Assembly (NCBI GenBank): GCA_963717985.1
Contig: CAVQYC010000003.1
Span: 682,001 to 746,000, forward strand
Source: BOG-1155 sp963717985
Lineage (GTDB): Bacteria; Desulfobacterota; Syntrophorhabdia; Syntrophorhabdales; WCHB1-27
Length of the DNA: 64,000 bases
Direction of reading: 5' to 3'
Part shown: piece by piece, positions 35,412-43,873 of the stretch
Numbering within the stretch: the stretch's first letter is position 1
How the letters are laid out: each line of letters opens with the position of its first letter
Program-made: the position numbers and the translations under genes
The notes under the pieces: generated by a model
Seen by the model: the letters and a program-made list of their open reading frames with translations, nothing else
Told to the model about the DNA's origin: nothing
Database searches by the model: none

Positions 35412-36008
35412 ATGGAACAAAACCCTGAGTACGGGCGGATGAAGGGCATGCGTGGGAAAGATACCTATCCCGATGCCGATCTGGAGCAGCACCTTATGAA
35501 CACGGTGTACCCGCCGAACGCAGAGGTATTGGCCCGAAAGCTTTCAAACGTTACCGCGGCGTTTTACGGGCTTGGCTTGAAGCATTTGGGGCTGCAATGC
35601 GGATGGGACAAAGTCGACACCGTCTCGAAGGCCCTTTTCCACGAGCTCGGGCAACTGAAAGCGGCCGAGGCCCGGGAAATGGGTGTCTCTCTCCCCCCGG
35701 ACAGCCGCGCCCCGGCAACGGTATTCGTCACGGCCGTGTATACGAGTAGCCCGGAATACAATTTTGCATTCCTCACCTATACGCCGGAAGAGACAGCGAT
35801 AAGAATCTTTGGCGCCTGCAGGTATTACCGCATCGCCAGGAGATTAAACATAGCCGAATATCTTACATGGCCCACCCTCATCCCCTTCTTCGAAGGGATT
35901 GTGGAGCAACTGCACATTCCCTGCTCCGTTCAAATGAAGGTGAGCCGCCTCGAAGACAACGGCGACTGTGACTACCTTGCGAGGTTCCTCATGAAGAAGC
36001 CCGCCTAG
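35412..36008 (+). CDS. Hypothetical protein, next to the kinase cluster
   Basis: A 198-residue soluble protein with a good ribosome site (GGAGG). The N-terminal half is helical (VLARKLSNVTAAFYGLGLKH), and the second half has CRYYRIARRLNIAEYLTWPT and a late Cys-containing stretch, SRLEDNGDCDYLARF. The layout recalls the DUF6125/ATC-hydrolase-like small proteins, but I cannot confirm this. It is probably independent of the kinase genes, since a 166-base GC-rich spacer with hairpin potential separates them. Function unknown. Confidence 0.6.
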   Translation: MEQNPEYGRMKGMRGKDTYPDADLEQHLMNTVYPPNAEVLARKLSNVTAAFYGLGLKHLGLQCGWDKVDTVSKALFHELGQLKAAEAREMGVSLPPDSRAPATVFVTAVYTSSPEYNFAFLTYTPEETAIRIFGACRYYRIARRLNIAEYLTWPTLIPFFEGIVEQLHIPCSVQMKVSRLEDNGDCDYLARFLMKKPA

Positions 36009-36077
36009 GCCATGACTCCCCGGCGCCGGAGGCGCCAGTCACCGGTCATTAGTCACAAGCGAGAACCGAAGTGACAA

Positions 36078-36794
36078 TTAGTGGCGCCCCGCCGGAATGG
36101 GGCCTGACTCATGACTGATGATTTCTGTCAGATACTTCCTCAGCTTTTCGACCCTTTCCTTATTGCCGCGGTAAAAGGGCAGAAGTTTCTGATATTCCCT
36201 CACCTTGTTTATGTCTTTAAGCTCCTCCACAAGAATATCTTTTTCACACCACTTCCTGACACGATGAATTGCACCGATAAAAAGAATACCGCTTTCCCCT
36301 TCCTGCAGCGTATCGTTTATCTGTTTCGCAATGAACTTATCCCTTCTTTCCAAAAGCGTATTTTTGGCCAGCTTGTACTTCAGGGCCGCGGCAAGCTTTT
36401 GCGTCCGGCTCTTTTCCTGCGTTATCTTGAGGATCCAGTCGCGCTCCTCCTTTACGAGGTTCAAATCTTCCGTCTTTACGAGAACAGCGCCTTTCCGGAT
36501 GAGTTCAGAAATGATCTGATAATTCCGACTGCCTGTGTGAAGAACATCCTGAACTATTGTCATAGCTGTTTCGCCGCCTGCTACCATCCCGTCCTGGTAT
36601 ATCTTGAAACCCGCTACGTGAATGGAATCAAAATACCCCGCAATTGCGTCCCAGAAACCGAGGACAGTCTCCTCATGCCTTTTCCAGAGCGTCTCGCCGA
36701 ATTCTCTCAGCCCTCTTGCTGCGATATCCTTGCCCACGGACCCGAGATCCGCCTCTGTGTGGATAATTGGAACGTAGAGGAGTCTTCGTGTCAC
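36078..36794 (-). CDS. Unknown protein at the end of the gas-vesicle cluster, TraB-like motif
   Basis: A 238-residue soluble protein. Its start overlaps the stop of the GvpJ-like gene, so it belongs to the gas-vesicle transcript. The stretch LLERRDKFIAKQINDTL with GILFIGAIHRVRKW (about residues 145-185) resembles the ERD...GAxH motif of TraB/GumN-type proteins; this is tentative. The N-terminus (LYVPIIHTEADLGSVG) also carries a possible histidine ligand. It is not a known Gvp protein. It might be a peptidase-like or regulatory partner of the vesicle genes. Confidence 0.6.
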   Translation of the reverse strand: MTRRLLYVPIIHTEADLGSVGKDIAARGLREFGETLWKRHEETVLGFWDAIAGYFDSIHVAGFKIYQDGMVAGGETAMTIVQDVLHTGSRNYQIISELIRKGAVLVKTEDLNLVKEERDWILKITQEKSRTQKLAAALKYKLAKNTLLERRDKFIAKQINDTLQEGESGILFIGAIHRVRKWCEKDILVEELKDINKVREYQKLLPFYRGNKERVEKLRKYLTEIISHESGPIPAGRH

Positions 36795-37087
36795 TTCACC
36801 TTCCTTTCCAGCCGCGTAATCCTCTTTGTCAATTCTTTTGTCTCATTCTCGATGGCTTTTGTCTTTTTGCCATTGGATAAATAGGGGTCCTGCTGCCACC
36901 AGTTGATCCCCATCTCCATTGCTTTATCAACAGATGCGACGAGCAGCCTTATCTTGATGGTTAACAGTTCAATGTCGGCAATCCTTATCTGGATGTCTCC
37001 TGCAATCACAATCCCCTTATCCAGGACTCTTTCCAGTATGTCGGCAAGGTTGGTAGCCTGAATTGCATGCGCCATTTGTTCAGCCAT
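36791..37087 (-). CDS. gvpJ: GvpJ/GvpA-family gas vesicle protein
   Basis: A 98-residue GvpA-family protein. The family core, LADILERVLDKGIVIAGDIQ and RIADIELLTIKIRLLVASVD, covers about residues 13-55; a charged coiled-coil tail follows instead of the short GvpA end. GvpJ and GvpM are minor shell proteins that initiate or cap vesicles. Its place after GvpS-GvpK matches the L-S-K-J order of Bacillus megaterium. GvpM remains an alternative. Confidence 0.82.
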   Translation of the reverse strand: MAEQMAHAIQATNLADILERVLDKGIVIAGDIQIRIADIELLTIKIRLLVASVDKAMEMGINWWQQDPYLSNGKKTKAIENETKELTKRITRLERKVK

Positions 37088-37098
37088 AAGACTCTCCC

Positions 37099-37632
37099 TT
37101 ATATCAAATCTCCCAACGGACCGAGGTTAAGATTCACGTCTTCATCCTTGATACCGAAGATAGCCTGGATTTCCTGCATCTTCTTCTTCACCGCCTTCAG
37201 ACTTAATCCCAACTTTTGGATCTCGACGGAAGAAAGCGATCCCCTTTTTACTCTCCTGAATGCCTCCTTCTCCATAAGCTTTCTTATCAGCTCGACGATG
37301 GTCAAAATGAGCTTTGCCAGACCCTGTTCGGTTTCCCTGGGGCTATCTGCCTGTATAATCCTCGGGATATTTTCTTCAGTCTTTTTTATCTCTTTCCGTA
37401 ATTTCTCGACAAAGGCGATGTCTTCTCCGGTCGATGCGTTTTCGGGGCTGCCGGGGCGCATTCCCGATAGCTCCTCAGCCCTGTCAACGGAAGTGAGTAC
37501 GAGCCTCAAACCCAGAAACACAAGGTCTACATCCGCCACGCGCAGTACCATATCCCCGTTGATAACCGCTCCCTTTTCCAGGACTTTGTCCAGTACGTCG
37601 ATCAGCGCCACCCTCTCATGTGTAGTTACCAT
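37099..37632 (-). CDS. GvpS (GvpA-like)-GvpK fusion protein
   Basis: A 177-residue protein with two gas-vesicle domains. Residues 1-60 are GvpA/GvpS-like (LIDVLDKVLEKGAVINGDMV, VADVDLVFLGLRLVLTSVD). Residues 95-177 match GvpK: GLAKLILTIVELIRKLMEK, FRRVKRGSLSSVEIQKLGLS and the terminal VNLNLGPLGDLI. In other bacteria gvpS and gvpK are separate, adjacent genes in this order, so a fusion is easily explained. It overlaps the end of the preceding gvpF/L gene. It presumably carries out both assembly roles in fixed stoichiometry. Confidence 0.85.
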   Translation of the reverse strand: MVTTHERVALIDVLDKVLEKGAVINGDMVLRVADVDLVFLGLRLVLTSVDRAEELSGMRPGSPENASTGEDIAFVEKLRKEIKKTEENIPRIIQADSPRETEQGLAKLILTIVELIRKLMEKEAFRRVKRGSLSSVEIQKLGLSLKAVKKKMQEIQAIFGIKDEDVNLNLGPLGDLI

Positions 37633-38459
37633 GCCTTCTCCAACGGCCCGTAAGAATCAGTAAAATTAAAAGGTGGCCAGGGGCCGCTGTATTCGAGGTG
37701 AAGCCCTTTTGTTTCAAGTTCCCCGGCAGTACCGTCAATGGTGTTCTTGAATGCATCAAGCTTATCTGCATCGACCAAAAAGGCTGCATTGAAAACCATC
37801 CTCTCTGCTTTGCCTGTCATCTCTCCGTCAAGAATCTTTGTTTTTACTGCTTCTGCTGCCTCTTCACCCAGTTTTCCGAAACACTTTTCTACAATGGCGT
37901 CCGATTCTTTGTGTACCTCGTGACGAACGGTCTCTTTCAACTCTTCTTCCATAAAGTAGGCCATGCCCTCGGACATTGAGGCAATTTCCTTCTCTTTCAA
38001 CTTTATTTCCGCATTATTTTCCTTCACCGTTAACTCAAATCTTTCTTCATCCATGAGATATATCTTTACATTCCACTCCTGTTTCCCTTGAATCTTATGC
38101 AACAGACCCCGCATCTTTGCATAGTTCCTGTCAAGGGTTTCTTTCAGCCCGGCCTCGTCGTTAAAGATGGTGCCGAATCTCATGGGAATGACATTTACAA
38201 GCCCATCAATCCCCCTCATGGCTTCTTCGATAACATGTTCATGGATAATAGCCTTTTCCCTGATCCAGTCGAGGTCTTCCCGGGCCTTTTTCCGAATCTC
38301 AACGGATGCAAATTTCAACAAGGAAACTCTGCTGACAACCGCCTCGAGCTCACGGTGGACGATCGTAAAAATCGCCCTTTCCCCCTCAATGTCCCCTGCG
38401 TGAAAAGGTGAAGGGTCTTCAGTTCTTTTCCGTACGCAATAAAGATACAATCCATCCAT
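37626..38459 (-). CDS. gvpL: GvpF/GvpL family gas vesicle protein (paralogue 1)
   Basis: A 277-residue GvpF/L protein. Family features: an initial YLYCVRKR strand, the central VIPMRFGTIFNDE (about residue 90), LKETLDRNYAKMRGLL, MVFNAAFLVDADKL in the C-terminal half and the final PWPPFNF. GvpF/L proteins are ferredoxin-fold accessory proteins that bind GvpA and help nucleate the shell. Four such paralogues occur in this cluster; this one precedes the GvpS-GvpK fusion, as gvpL does elsewhere. It is the most divergent at the N-terminus. Confidence 0.88.
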   Translation of the reverse strand: MDGLYLYCVRKRTEDPSPFHAGDIEGERAIFTIVHRELEAVVSRVSLLKFASVEIRKKAREDLDWIREKAIIHEHVIEEAMRGIDGLVNVIPMRFGTIFNDEAGLKETLDRNYAKMRGLLHKIQGKQEWNVKIYLMDEERFELTVKENNAEIKLKEKEIASMSEGMAYFMEEELKETVRHEVHKESDAIVEKCFGKLGEEAAEAVKTKILDGEMTGKAERMVFNAAFLVDADKLDAFKNTIDGTAGELETKGLHLEYSGPWPPFNFTDSYGPLEKAW

Positions 38460-38464
38460 GTCCT

Positions 38465-38737
38465 TTACGCCTGTGGCTGCTGGTTTGTAATCTTCCTTTC
38501 GTATGACTGGACCTCCAGGTTTTCATCAACCTTCACCTTATAGATGTTCCGATCCTTTACCTTTACCTTAGTCGGTAGTCCGATAGATTTAATCAATGAG
38601 TTCTCTTCATATACCTCGACTTCTTCCTCCCACCCTTCGGGCGTTTTTGTGATCTTTACCACTTTCGCGTCATCTGCCGAGAGGACACTTCTTAAAAACC
38701 CCTTCGTCGCTTGGGTAACTTCCGCAATATTTGCCAT
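38465..38737 (-). CDS. gvpO: GvpO gas vesicle protein
   Basis: A 90-residue GvpO-type protein: ATKGFLRSVLSADDAKVVKI, then KTPEGWEEEVEVYEE and VKVKDRNIYKVKVDENLEV. GvpO is found in many gas-vesicle loci and is needed for vesicle formation in haloarchaea, where it affects transcript levels. I chose ATG 38737 because GGAGG is 7 bases upstream; an in-frame start 66 bases earlier adds an Arg-rich tail without a ribosome site. It lies 5 bases before gvpL. Confidence 0.88.
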   Translation of the reverse strand: MANIAEVTQATKGFLRSVLSADDAKVVKITKTPEGWEEEVEVYEENSLIKSIGLPTKVKVKDRNIYKVKVDENLEVQSYERKITNQQPQA

Positions 38738-38766
38738 GTATCGCCTCCTATGGTGTTCTTTTCCGC

Positions 38767-39000
38767 TTACTCCTCTTCTCCTTCGTAAATTGTATGCAAC
38801 CATTCGAGAAGTTCCTTTTCCTGCCTCGTATAGGTCTCTTCATCTATCTCATCCAACTCGAACCGCAATTGCAATTCCATAAGCCGTTCCTTTATAAGCC
38901 CCTCGTCAGACGTCTCTTGCCGAGCCATATCATTAATCTTTTCGCTCAGCCAGATAAGGCCTCTCAACGGTGAAAGAATTATGTCATCGATGAGGAACAT
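38767..39000 (-). CDS. gvpG: GvpG gas vesicle protein
   Basis: A 77-residue GvpG protein: FLIDDIILSPLRGLIWLSEK at the N-terminus, then a charged helix (LMELQLRFELDEIDEETYTR) and an acidic end. GvpG sits next to GvpF and GvpL in most clusters and takes part in nucleation. The ATG at 39000 fits the family start; an in-frame TTG lies 12 bases upstream. It is flanked by two gvpF/L genes on one side and gvpO on the other. Confidence 0.9.
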   Translation of the reverse strand: MFLIDDIILSPLRGLIWLSEKINDMARQETSDEGLIKERLMELQLRFELDEIDEETYTRQEKELLEWLHTIYEGEEE

Positions 39001-39081
39001 CGTCACTCTCAATTTCGGCGTTCAGATCCACGCGCTCTGTTCCTGAATATGTAATCGACACATTCCGCATGTCGCAGCCAT

Positions 39082-39846
39082 CTATCCTCCCATGCTTATC
39101 ACCAGGTTCACAAAATTGAAGGGCGGCAGGGTTCCCACATATTTAAACCTCACTTTGTCGTTATACCTGTCTGCAAGCCCCTGAACTTCCCTGTCAAACT
39201 CTTCTTCCCTTTCTTGTGCCACCAGGAAAGCGGCATTCATTATCATCATCTCGCCATAGGCGGTGTTTATCCTGATCTGTTCGCAAAGTGGCGATAATCT
39301 GCGTAATGCATCATCCTTATAGAAGTCCCTTTCCTTTTGGAGTGCCGCTTCAACCATCCTGCCTATCTCCATCCTCTGGTAGTACGATTTTTCAGGGGGC
39401 AACGGTGCAATACACTCTTTCAGGGCCTTTATGTCATCATTGTTCTCGAGAATCTCCTTATACACCACCTCTTCCTGGAACAGTATCTTCAAGCCGAGCT
39501 CCTTTTTGCCCTGCATAGTTTTTAGTAAATCGATGAATTTGTGATACTCCCGCTCTAATATCAGCCTTACTTTTTCGACATTTTCAGCAATTGTCGCGAA
39601 CCTGACCGGCAGCACCGTATGGGTTTTCATTACCTCTTCAACGACCCGCTCATGAGAAATGAGATACTCACGGGCAACAGGATATTTTTTGACAGGAGAA
39701 TTACTCACCACAGCCCCAATATCCCGGAAGGGTACGGTATATGCTTCGTCGCCCCTGCCGCCAATACCTATGGCGCCGAAGGACAGGGGTTCCTTTAACT
39801 CATTTATGCAGTATATGTATACGCCTTCTTCCAAAGCCGCCTCCAT
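39082..39846 (-). CDS. gvpF: GvpF/GvpL family gas vesicle protein (paralogue 2)
   Basis: A 254-residue GvpF/L protein with all family marks: GVYIYCINE, HTVLPVRFATIAENVEKV (about residue 75), KKELGLKILFQ, MIMNAAFLVAQ and the last TLPPFNFVNL. The start at ATG 39846 has AGGTGA 6 bases upstream; a GTG at 39852 is less favoured. The preceding gene stops at 39853. Together with paralogue 3 it probably arose by local duplication, since both share IGIGGRGDE near the N-terminus. Confidence 0.88.
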   Translation of the reverse strand: MEAALEEGVYIYCINELKEPLSFGAIGIGGRGDEAYTVPFRDIGAVVSNSPVKKYPVAREYLISHERVVEEVMKTHTVLPVRFATIAENVEKVRLILEREYHKFIDLLKTMQGKKELGLKILFQEEVVYKEILENNDDIKALKECIAPLPPEKSYYQRMEIGRMVEAALQKERDFYKDDALRRLSPLCEQIRINTAYGEMMIMNAAFLVAQEREEEFDREVQGLADRYNDKVRFKYVGTLPPFNFVNLVISMGG

Positions 39847-39852
39847 AAGCAC

Positions 39853-40623
39853 TCACCTCTCCCACTCTTCCTGATGAATGGTGATATTCACAAAGTTATA
39901 GGGCGGCAAGGGTCCTGCATACAAAAACCGTATCCTTTCTTTGTATGCGTCGCTTACCTCCTCCATGACATTGTCAAATGCTTTCTCTCTTCCTTTGCCC
40001 ACCAGGAATGAGGCATTCATGAACATCCCGTCGCCAATGGTAGCATTCACTTTGTAATCGAAGGCCGAGGCCTTTAATACGTCGACGATCCTTTCGGCAT
40101 CTTCTTCCTTTTTGTTCTTCAGCGCAGCCTCAACCAGTTTGCCCAGCTCTATTTTCGCCTGTATATTCTTCTGCTCCACGTCCTCTTTCAGCCTTCCCTT
40201 TATTCGTTTGATCTCTTTGTTCTCCTCTGCAATCTCCTTGAAGATAATGTCCATATCTTTCCACAATCCCTTGACTCCAAGTTCCACCTTGTGGTCCATG
40301 TCCCTGAGAAGGTCTCTGAATTCCCTGTGCCTCTTGAATAAAAGGCTCCTTATCTCATCGGTGCTTGAGGCAATAGTGCAGAACCTGACCGGCAAAACAG
40401 TGTACTCTTTCATCACTTCTTCAATAACCTTTTCGTGGGCCAGGATGTTGTCCCGGTTGATCACAAGCTTCGCTAAAGGGTGAGTGCTGATCACCATCGC
40501 AAGGTCATCGATACCGATAGTGCTTACGTCGTCGCCTCTGCCCCCGATGCCGATAGGGCCAAACGTTCTATCTTGTTTTGCGTTAACGATGCAGTATATA
40601 TATTTTCCTTCGCGATCCATCAT
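39853..40623 (-). CDS. gvpF: GvpF/GvpL family gas vesicle protein (paralogue 3)
   Basis: A 256-residue GvpF/L protein. Visible are KYIYCIVNA, IGIGGRGDDVSTIGIDDLAM, YTVLPVRFCTIASSTDEI (about 70), VELGVKGLWKD, MFMNASFLVGKG and the end GPLPPYNFVNI. The start at ATG 40623 has AAAGGA 3 bases before it and overlaps the stop of the J-domain gene; an upstream in-frame start would add a Lys/Arg-rich tail inside that gene. It is close to paralogue 2 in sequence. Confidence 0.88.
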   Translation of the reverse strand: MMDREGKYIYCIVNAKQDRTFGPIGIGGRGDDVSTIGIDDLAMVISTHPLAKLVINRDNILAHEKVIEEVMKEYTVLPVRFCTIASSTDEIRSLLFKRHREFRDLLRDMDHKVELGVKGLWKDMDIIFKEIAEENKEIKRIKGRLKEDVEQKNIQAKIELGKLVEAALKNKKEEDAERIVDVLKASAFDYKVNATIGDGMFMNASFLVGKGREKAFDNVMEEVSDAYKERIRFLYAGPLPPYNFVNITIHQEEWER

Positions 40624-41645
40624 TGTTCCTTTACCATGACGATTATCGAATTTTCTGCAAAGTCTTCTTTTTTGAAAGAACACTCGCCATGTTGACAATA
40701 TGCGATAAGCAGCCTGTACGCGTTGGTGATGTCAATATATGCCGTTTCTGCTTCAGCATTTTGCTTATCAGGCTGCTTATCGGGATGATACGCGGAGGCA
40801 CATCTCTTATAGGCCTTTTTTATATCGTCTTTCGTTGCAAAGACGCTGAGAGCAAGCTTTTCCTTTGCCCGCTCAATTTCGTCATAGTGCAATTTTTCTA
40901 TTTCAAGCACATAAAAGTTATATGGCGGAAGCGGACCTATACACTTGAAGCGGACTTTTCCTCCAAAACTGCTGTTTAATTCATCCAGCCTCTCTTCAAA
41001 ACGGATGTGCATATCCTTGTCGATAAAAAAGGCGGCATTCATGATTGTGGCGTCATCGAGCATCGTATATTCTTTTATGTTCCGGCATAGGTCTTCCAAC
41101 GAGGCCTTTATTGTGCCGGCGTATTCATTTCTTTTCTTATCCAGACAACTCTTAATGAGCATACCTGCTTTCATTTGATCATCGACCGTGATGCCCTCCT
41201 TCTTATTAAAAAGGGCCTGTTTCACTACCTTCATCTCTTCTTCTTCGGATACTTCTTTTATGACCACGTGAAGGTCGACCCAGGTGGCGACGATATCAAG
41301 CTCTATCCTGCCTTCGATCTTTTCAAAAACCTCTTTAAACACGTGATATCCCTTCGTCAGGGCCTGCATCACCTCGTCTTGACTGAGCACATACGTGCCC
41401 AGTCTCGCAGGAATTACGGTAAAATCCTTCATTAACTTTTCCATCACCACCTGATGCTCAATGAGGCGCCTTGCCGCAACGTCGCCCGGCAGCTTTCTAT
41501 AGTCAAGTATCTCGGAATCACCCACTGCCGCAGAGACATCCTTGTAAGGAACGCTGTAAATGCCGTATGAAGTGAGCCGATTTGAAACCGCTGCATAGGA
41601 TCTATTATTAATCACGCCGTATATGTACTTACCTTTATTGTTCAT
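40620..41645 (-). CDS. GvpF/GvpL protein fused to a DnaJ J domain (paralogue 4)
   Basis: A 341-residue two-domain protein. Residues 1-258 are GvpF/L-like (KYIYGVINN, FTVIPARLGTYVLSQDEVM, IMNAAFFIDKDMHIRF, IGPLPPYNFYVLEI). Residues 262-325 are a J domain: a first helix, DDIKKAYKRCASAYHPDKQ with the HPD triad at about 285-287, and AYIDITNAYRLLIAYCQ as the last helix. The HPD motif is what J proteins use to stimulate Hsp70, so this protein could bring a gas-vesicle client to DnaK. It overlaps the CDC48 gene by 4 bases, so their translation is coupled. Confidence 0.87.
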   Translation of the reverse strand: MNNKGKYIYGVINNRSYAAVSNRLTSYGIYSVPYKDVSAAVGDSEILDYRKLPGDVAARRLIEHQVVMEKLMKDFTVIPARLGTYVLSQDEVMQALTKGYHVFKEVFEKIEGRIELDIVATWVDLHVVIKEVSEEEEMKVVKQALFNKKEGITVDDQMKAGMLIKSCLDKKRNEYAGTIKASLEDLCRNIKEYTMLDDATIMNAAFFIDKDMHIRFEERLDELNSSFGGKVRFKCIGPLPPYNFYVLEIEKLHYDEIERAKEKLALSVFATKDDIKKAYKRCASAYHPDKQPDKQNAEAETAYIDITNAYRLLIAYCQHGECSFKKEDFAENSIIVMVKEQ

Positions 41646-43855
41646 ACGTCATCCTGTCCCGCAGAAATAGATGCCTTTTGCTTTTGCACCAACCGTAATG
41701 CCTCCTCGAAATGCCTCTTCGATATGGTAAGTTTCGCGTTTTGCGTCTCTCCTTTCGGGTTTTGGGCTTGGTTTATATATTTCCTTATGGTCAACGTAGA
41801 CGCCTTCCGGCAAATAAATTCTATGTCCGATCCTGCCAGGCCAACGGTTTCTTTTGCGAGCGCCCGCAAATCCACGTCCTTGCCGAGAGGTTTGTTCTTT
41901 GTATGGATTCCAAATATGGAAAAACGTGTGCCTTCATCGGGAAGGGGCAGCTCGATGACAAGATCGAATCTTCCGCCTCTCAGCAGCGCAGGGTCAATCA
42001 TATCGAGCCGGTTGGTAGCAGCCAGGACCACCACTCCCTTAAGTTCTTCGATACCATCCATTTCGGCCAGGAACTGGCTCACAACCCGTTCCGTTACGCC
42101 GGACTCGGCTATCCCCGAACCCCTTCTCGGCACTACGGCGTCGATCTCATCAAAAAATATGATGGCGGGGGAAGCCTGCTTTGCTGTTTTGAATGTCTCA
42201 CGGACGCCCCTCTCGCTTTCGCCAACGAATTTTGACAAAAGACCAGGACCCTTTACGGAGATAAAATTGACTTTTGTTTCGCTCGCAACCGCTTTTGCAA
42301 GCAAGGTTTTTCCCGTACCCGGCGGTCCATAAAGGAGAATCCCCTTGGGCGGATGTGTACCGGCAGATCTGAAGACATCGGCATAGTTAATAGGCCATTC
42401 CACCGCCTCCTTTAGTTCCTGCTTGATGTCTTCGAGGCCGCCTACCTCATCCCATCGAACATCGGGCACCTCAACAAACACCTCCCGTATGGCAGAGGGC
42501 TCAACCTCTTTCATGGCGTCGAGGAAATCATCCATCGTCACTTCCAGCTTGAGGAGCGTCTCGTAGGGGAGCTCATCAACTTCGAAATCAATCTTCGGCA
42601 AGATCTTCCGGAGTGCGGACATGGCCGCCTCCCTTGCCAGCGCCTCCAGGTCCGCGCCGACGAAGCCATGGGTGATCTCGGCCAGTTTCTCCAGATCGAC
42701 CCCGTCCCGCGCTTCACGGGTCCCCGGGCCGGCTTCTCCCGAGAGGGGCATACCCCTCGTATGAATCTGCAATATATGCAATCTCCCGTTTTTGTCCGGA
42801 ATGGGGATTGAAATCTCCCGGTCAAACCTCCCCGGCCTCCTTAGAGCCGGGTCTAGGGTGTTGGGGATATTTGTTGCCCCGATGACAATTACCTGTCCCC
42901 GCGACTGCAATCCGTCCAGGAGCGACAGGAGCTGGGCGACAACACGCCTTTCCACCTGTTTCTCTCCGCCCATGTCTTCCCTTTTCGGCGCAATGGCGTC
43001 AATTTCATCAATGAAGATTATTGAAGGGGTATGCTTCTGGGCATCATCAAATATGGACCTGAGACGCGCTTCGCTTTCTCCGTAAAATTTACCCATGATC
43101 TCCGGGCCGCTGATACTTGTAAAGTATGCCTCGGTCTCGTTCGCCACGGACCGGGCGATCAGGGTCTTCCCTGTGCCGGGAGGCCCATAGAGCAGTACAC
43201 CTTTTGGCGGGTCAATTCCGAGTCTCTCGAATATCTGCGGATACTTCAAGGGCAGCTCGATCATCTCCCTGATCCTTTGAATCTGATACCCCAGTCCCCC
43301 GATGTCTTCATAGGAGATCTTCGCGGTTTTCGGCTCGCCTGCCTCTTTCGAGTCTATCTCTATTTGTGTTGCCGGATTTATCACCACCACCCCGTCGGGG
43401 CTCGTGGTGAGCACCTTGAAATCGCTTGACCGGGAGCCAAAAAGCGTCACCCTTACCCTGTCTCCCGTGATTACGGGCAGGCCCTCGATAAGCGTGCCGA
43501 TATACCTGGCATCCTTATCTTTCTGAGGCAGGCTTGAAAGGGTGAGAGGAGAGAGCCTTACCCTTGTTGCACGCTTGTGAGCGACCTTCAGGATCTTTAC
43601 CCGCTCGTCTACACCGACCTTGGTATTCTCCCTCGTTATGCCGTCCATCTGTATGATCCTTTTTCCCCTCTCTTCAGCGTAACAGGGCATCAGCTTCACC
43701 GGGGTCTTTCTCTTCCCTTCAATCTCCACGATATCGCCGACATCCAATTCAAGCAGCTTCATGTCTTCCGGGTCGATCCGGACAATGGCCCTCCCCACGT
43801 CCTTAGGCAATGCCTCTTTCACTTTAAAAGCCGCGGCGGATTCTTTATCTTTCAT
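41642..43855 (-). CDS. CDC48-family double AAA+ ATPase
   Basis: A 737-residue CDC48/p97-type unfoldase. An N-terminal double-psi barrel-like substrate domain (about 1-185) precedes two AAA+ modules. Walker A motifs are GPPGTGKTL at about residues 225 and 508; Walker B motifs are IIFIDEIDAIAPKRED and IIFFDEIDAVVPRRG; both have an arginine-rich second region of homology (RRPGRFDREISI, RGGRFDLVIEL). It should form hexamers that pull proteins from complexes or membranes. It lies within the gas-vesicle transcript, 4 bases overlapping the GvpF/L-J gene, so a role in vesicle assembly or remodelling is inferred. Confidence 0.92.
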   Translation of the reverse strand: MKDKESAAAFKVKEALPKDVGRAIVRIDPEDMKLLELDVGDIVEIEGKRKTPVKLMPCYAEERGKRIIQMDGITRENTKVGVDERVKILKVAHKRATRVRLSPLTLSSLPQKDKDARYIGTLIEGLPVITGDRVRVTLFGSRSSDFKVLTTSPDGVVVINPATQIEIDSKEAGEPKTAKISYEDIGGLGYQIQRIREMIELPLKYPQIFERLGIDPPKGVLLYGPPGTGKTLIARSVANETEAYFTSISGPEIMGKFYGESEARLRSIFDDAQKHTPSIIFIDEIDAIAPKREDMGGEKQVERRVVAQLLSLLDGLQSRGQVIVIGATNIPNTLDPALRRPGRFDREISIPIPDKNGRLHILQIHTRGMPLSGEAGPGTREARDGVDLEKLAEITHGFVGADLEALAREAAMSALRKILPKIDFEVDELPYETLLKLEVTMDDFLDAMKEVEPSAIREVFVEVPDVRWDEVGGLEDIKQELKEAVEWPINYADVFRSAGTHPPKGILLYGPPGTGKTLLAKAVASETKVNFISVKGPGLLSKFVGESERGVRETFKTAKQASPAIIFFDEIDAVVPRRGSGIAESGVTERVVSQFLAEMDGIEELKGVVVLAATNRLDMIDPALLRGGRFDLVIELPLPDEGTRFSIFGIHTKNKPLGKDVDLRALAKETVGLAGSDIEFICRKASTLTIRKYINQAQNPKGETQNAKLTISKRHFEEALRLVQKQKASISAGQDDV

Positions 43856-43873
43856 GCTTTCCGTTCCTCCGTT

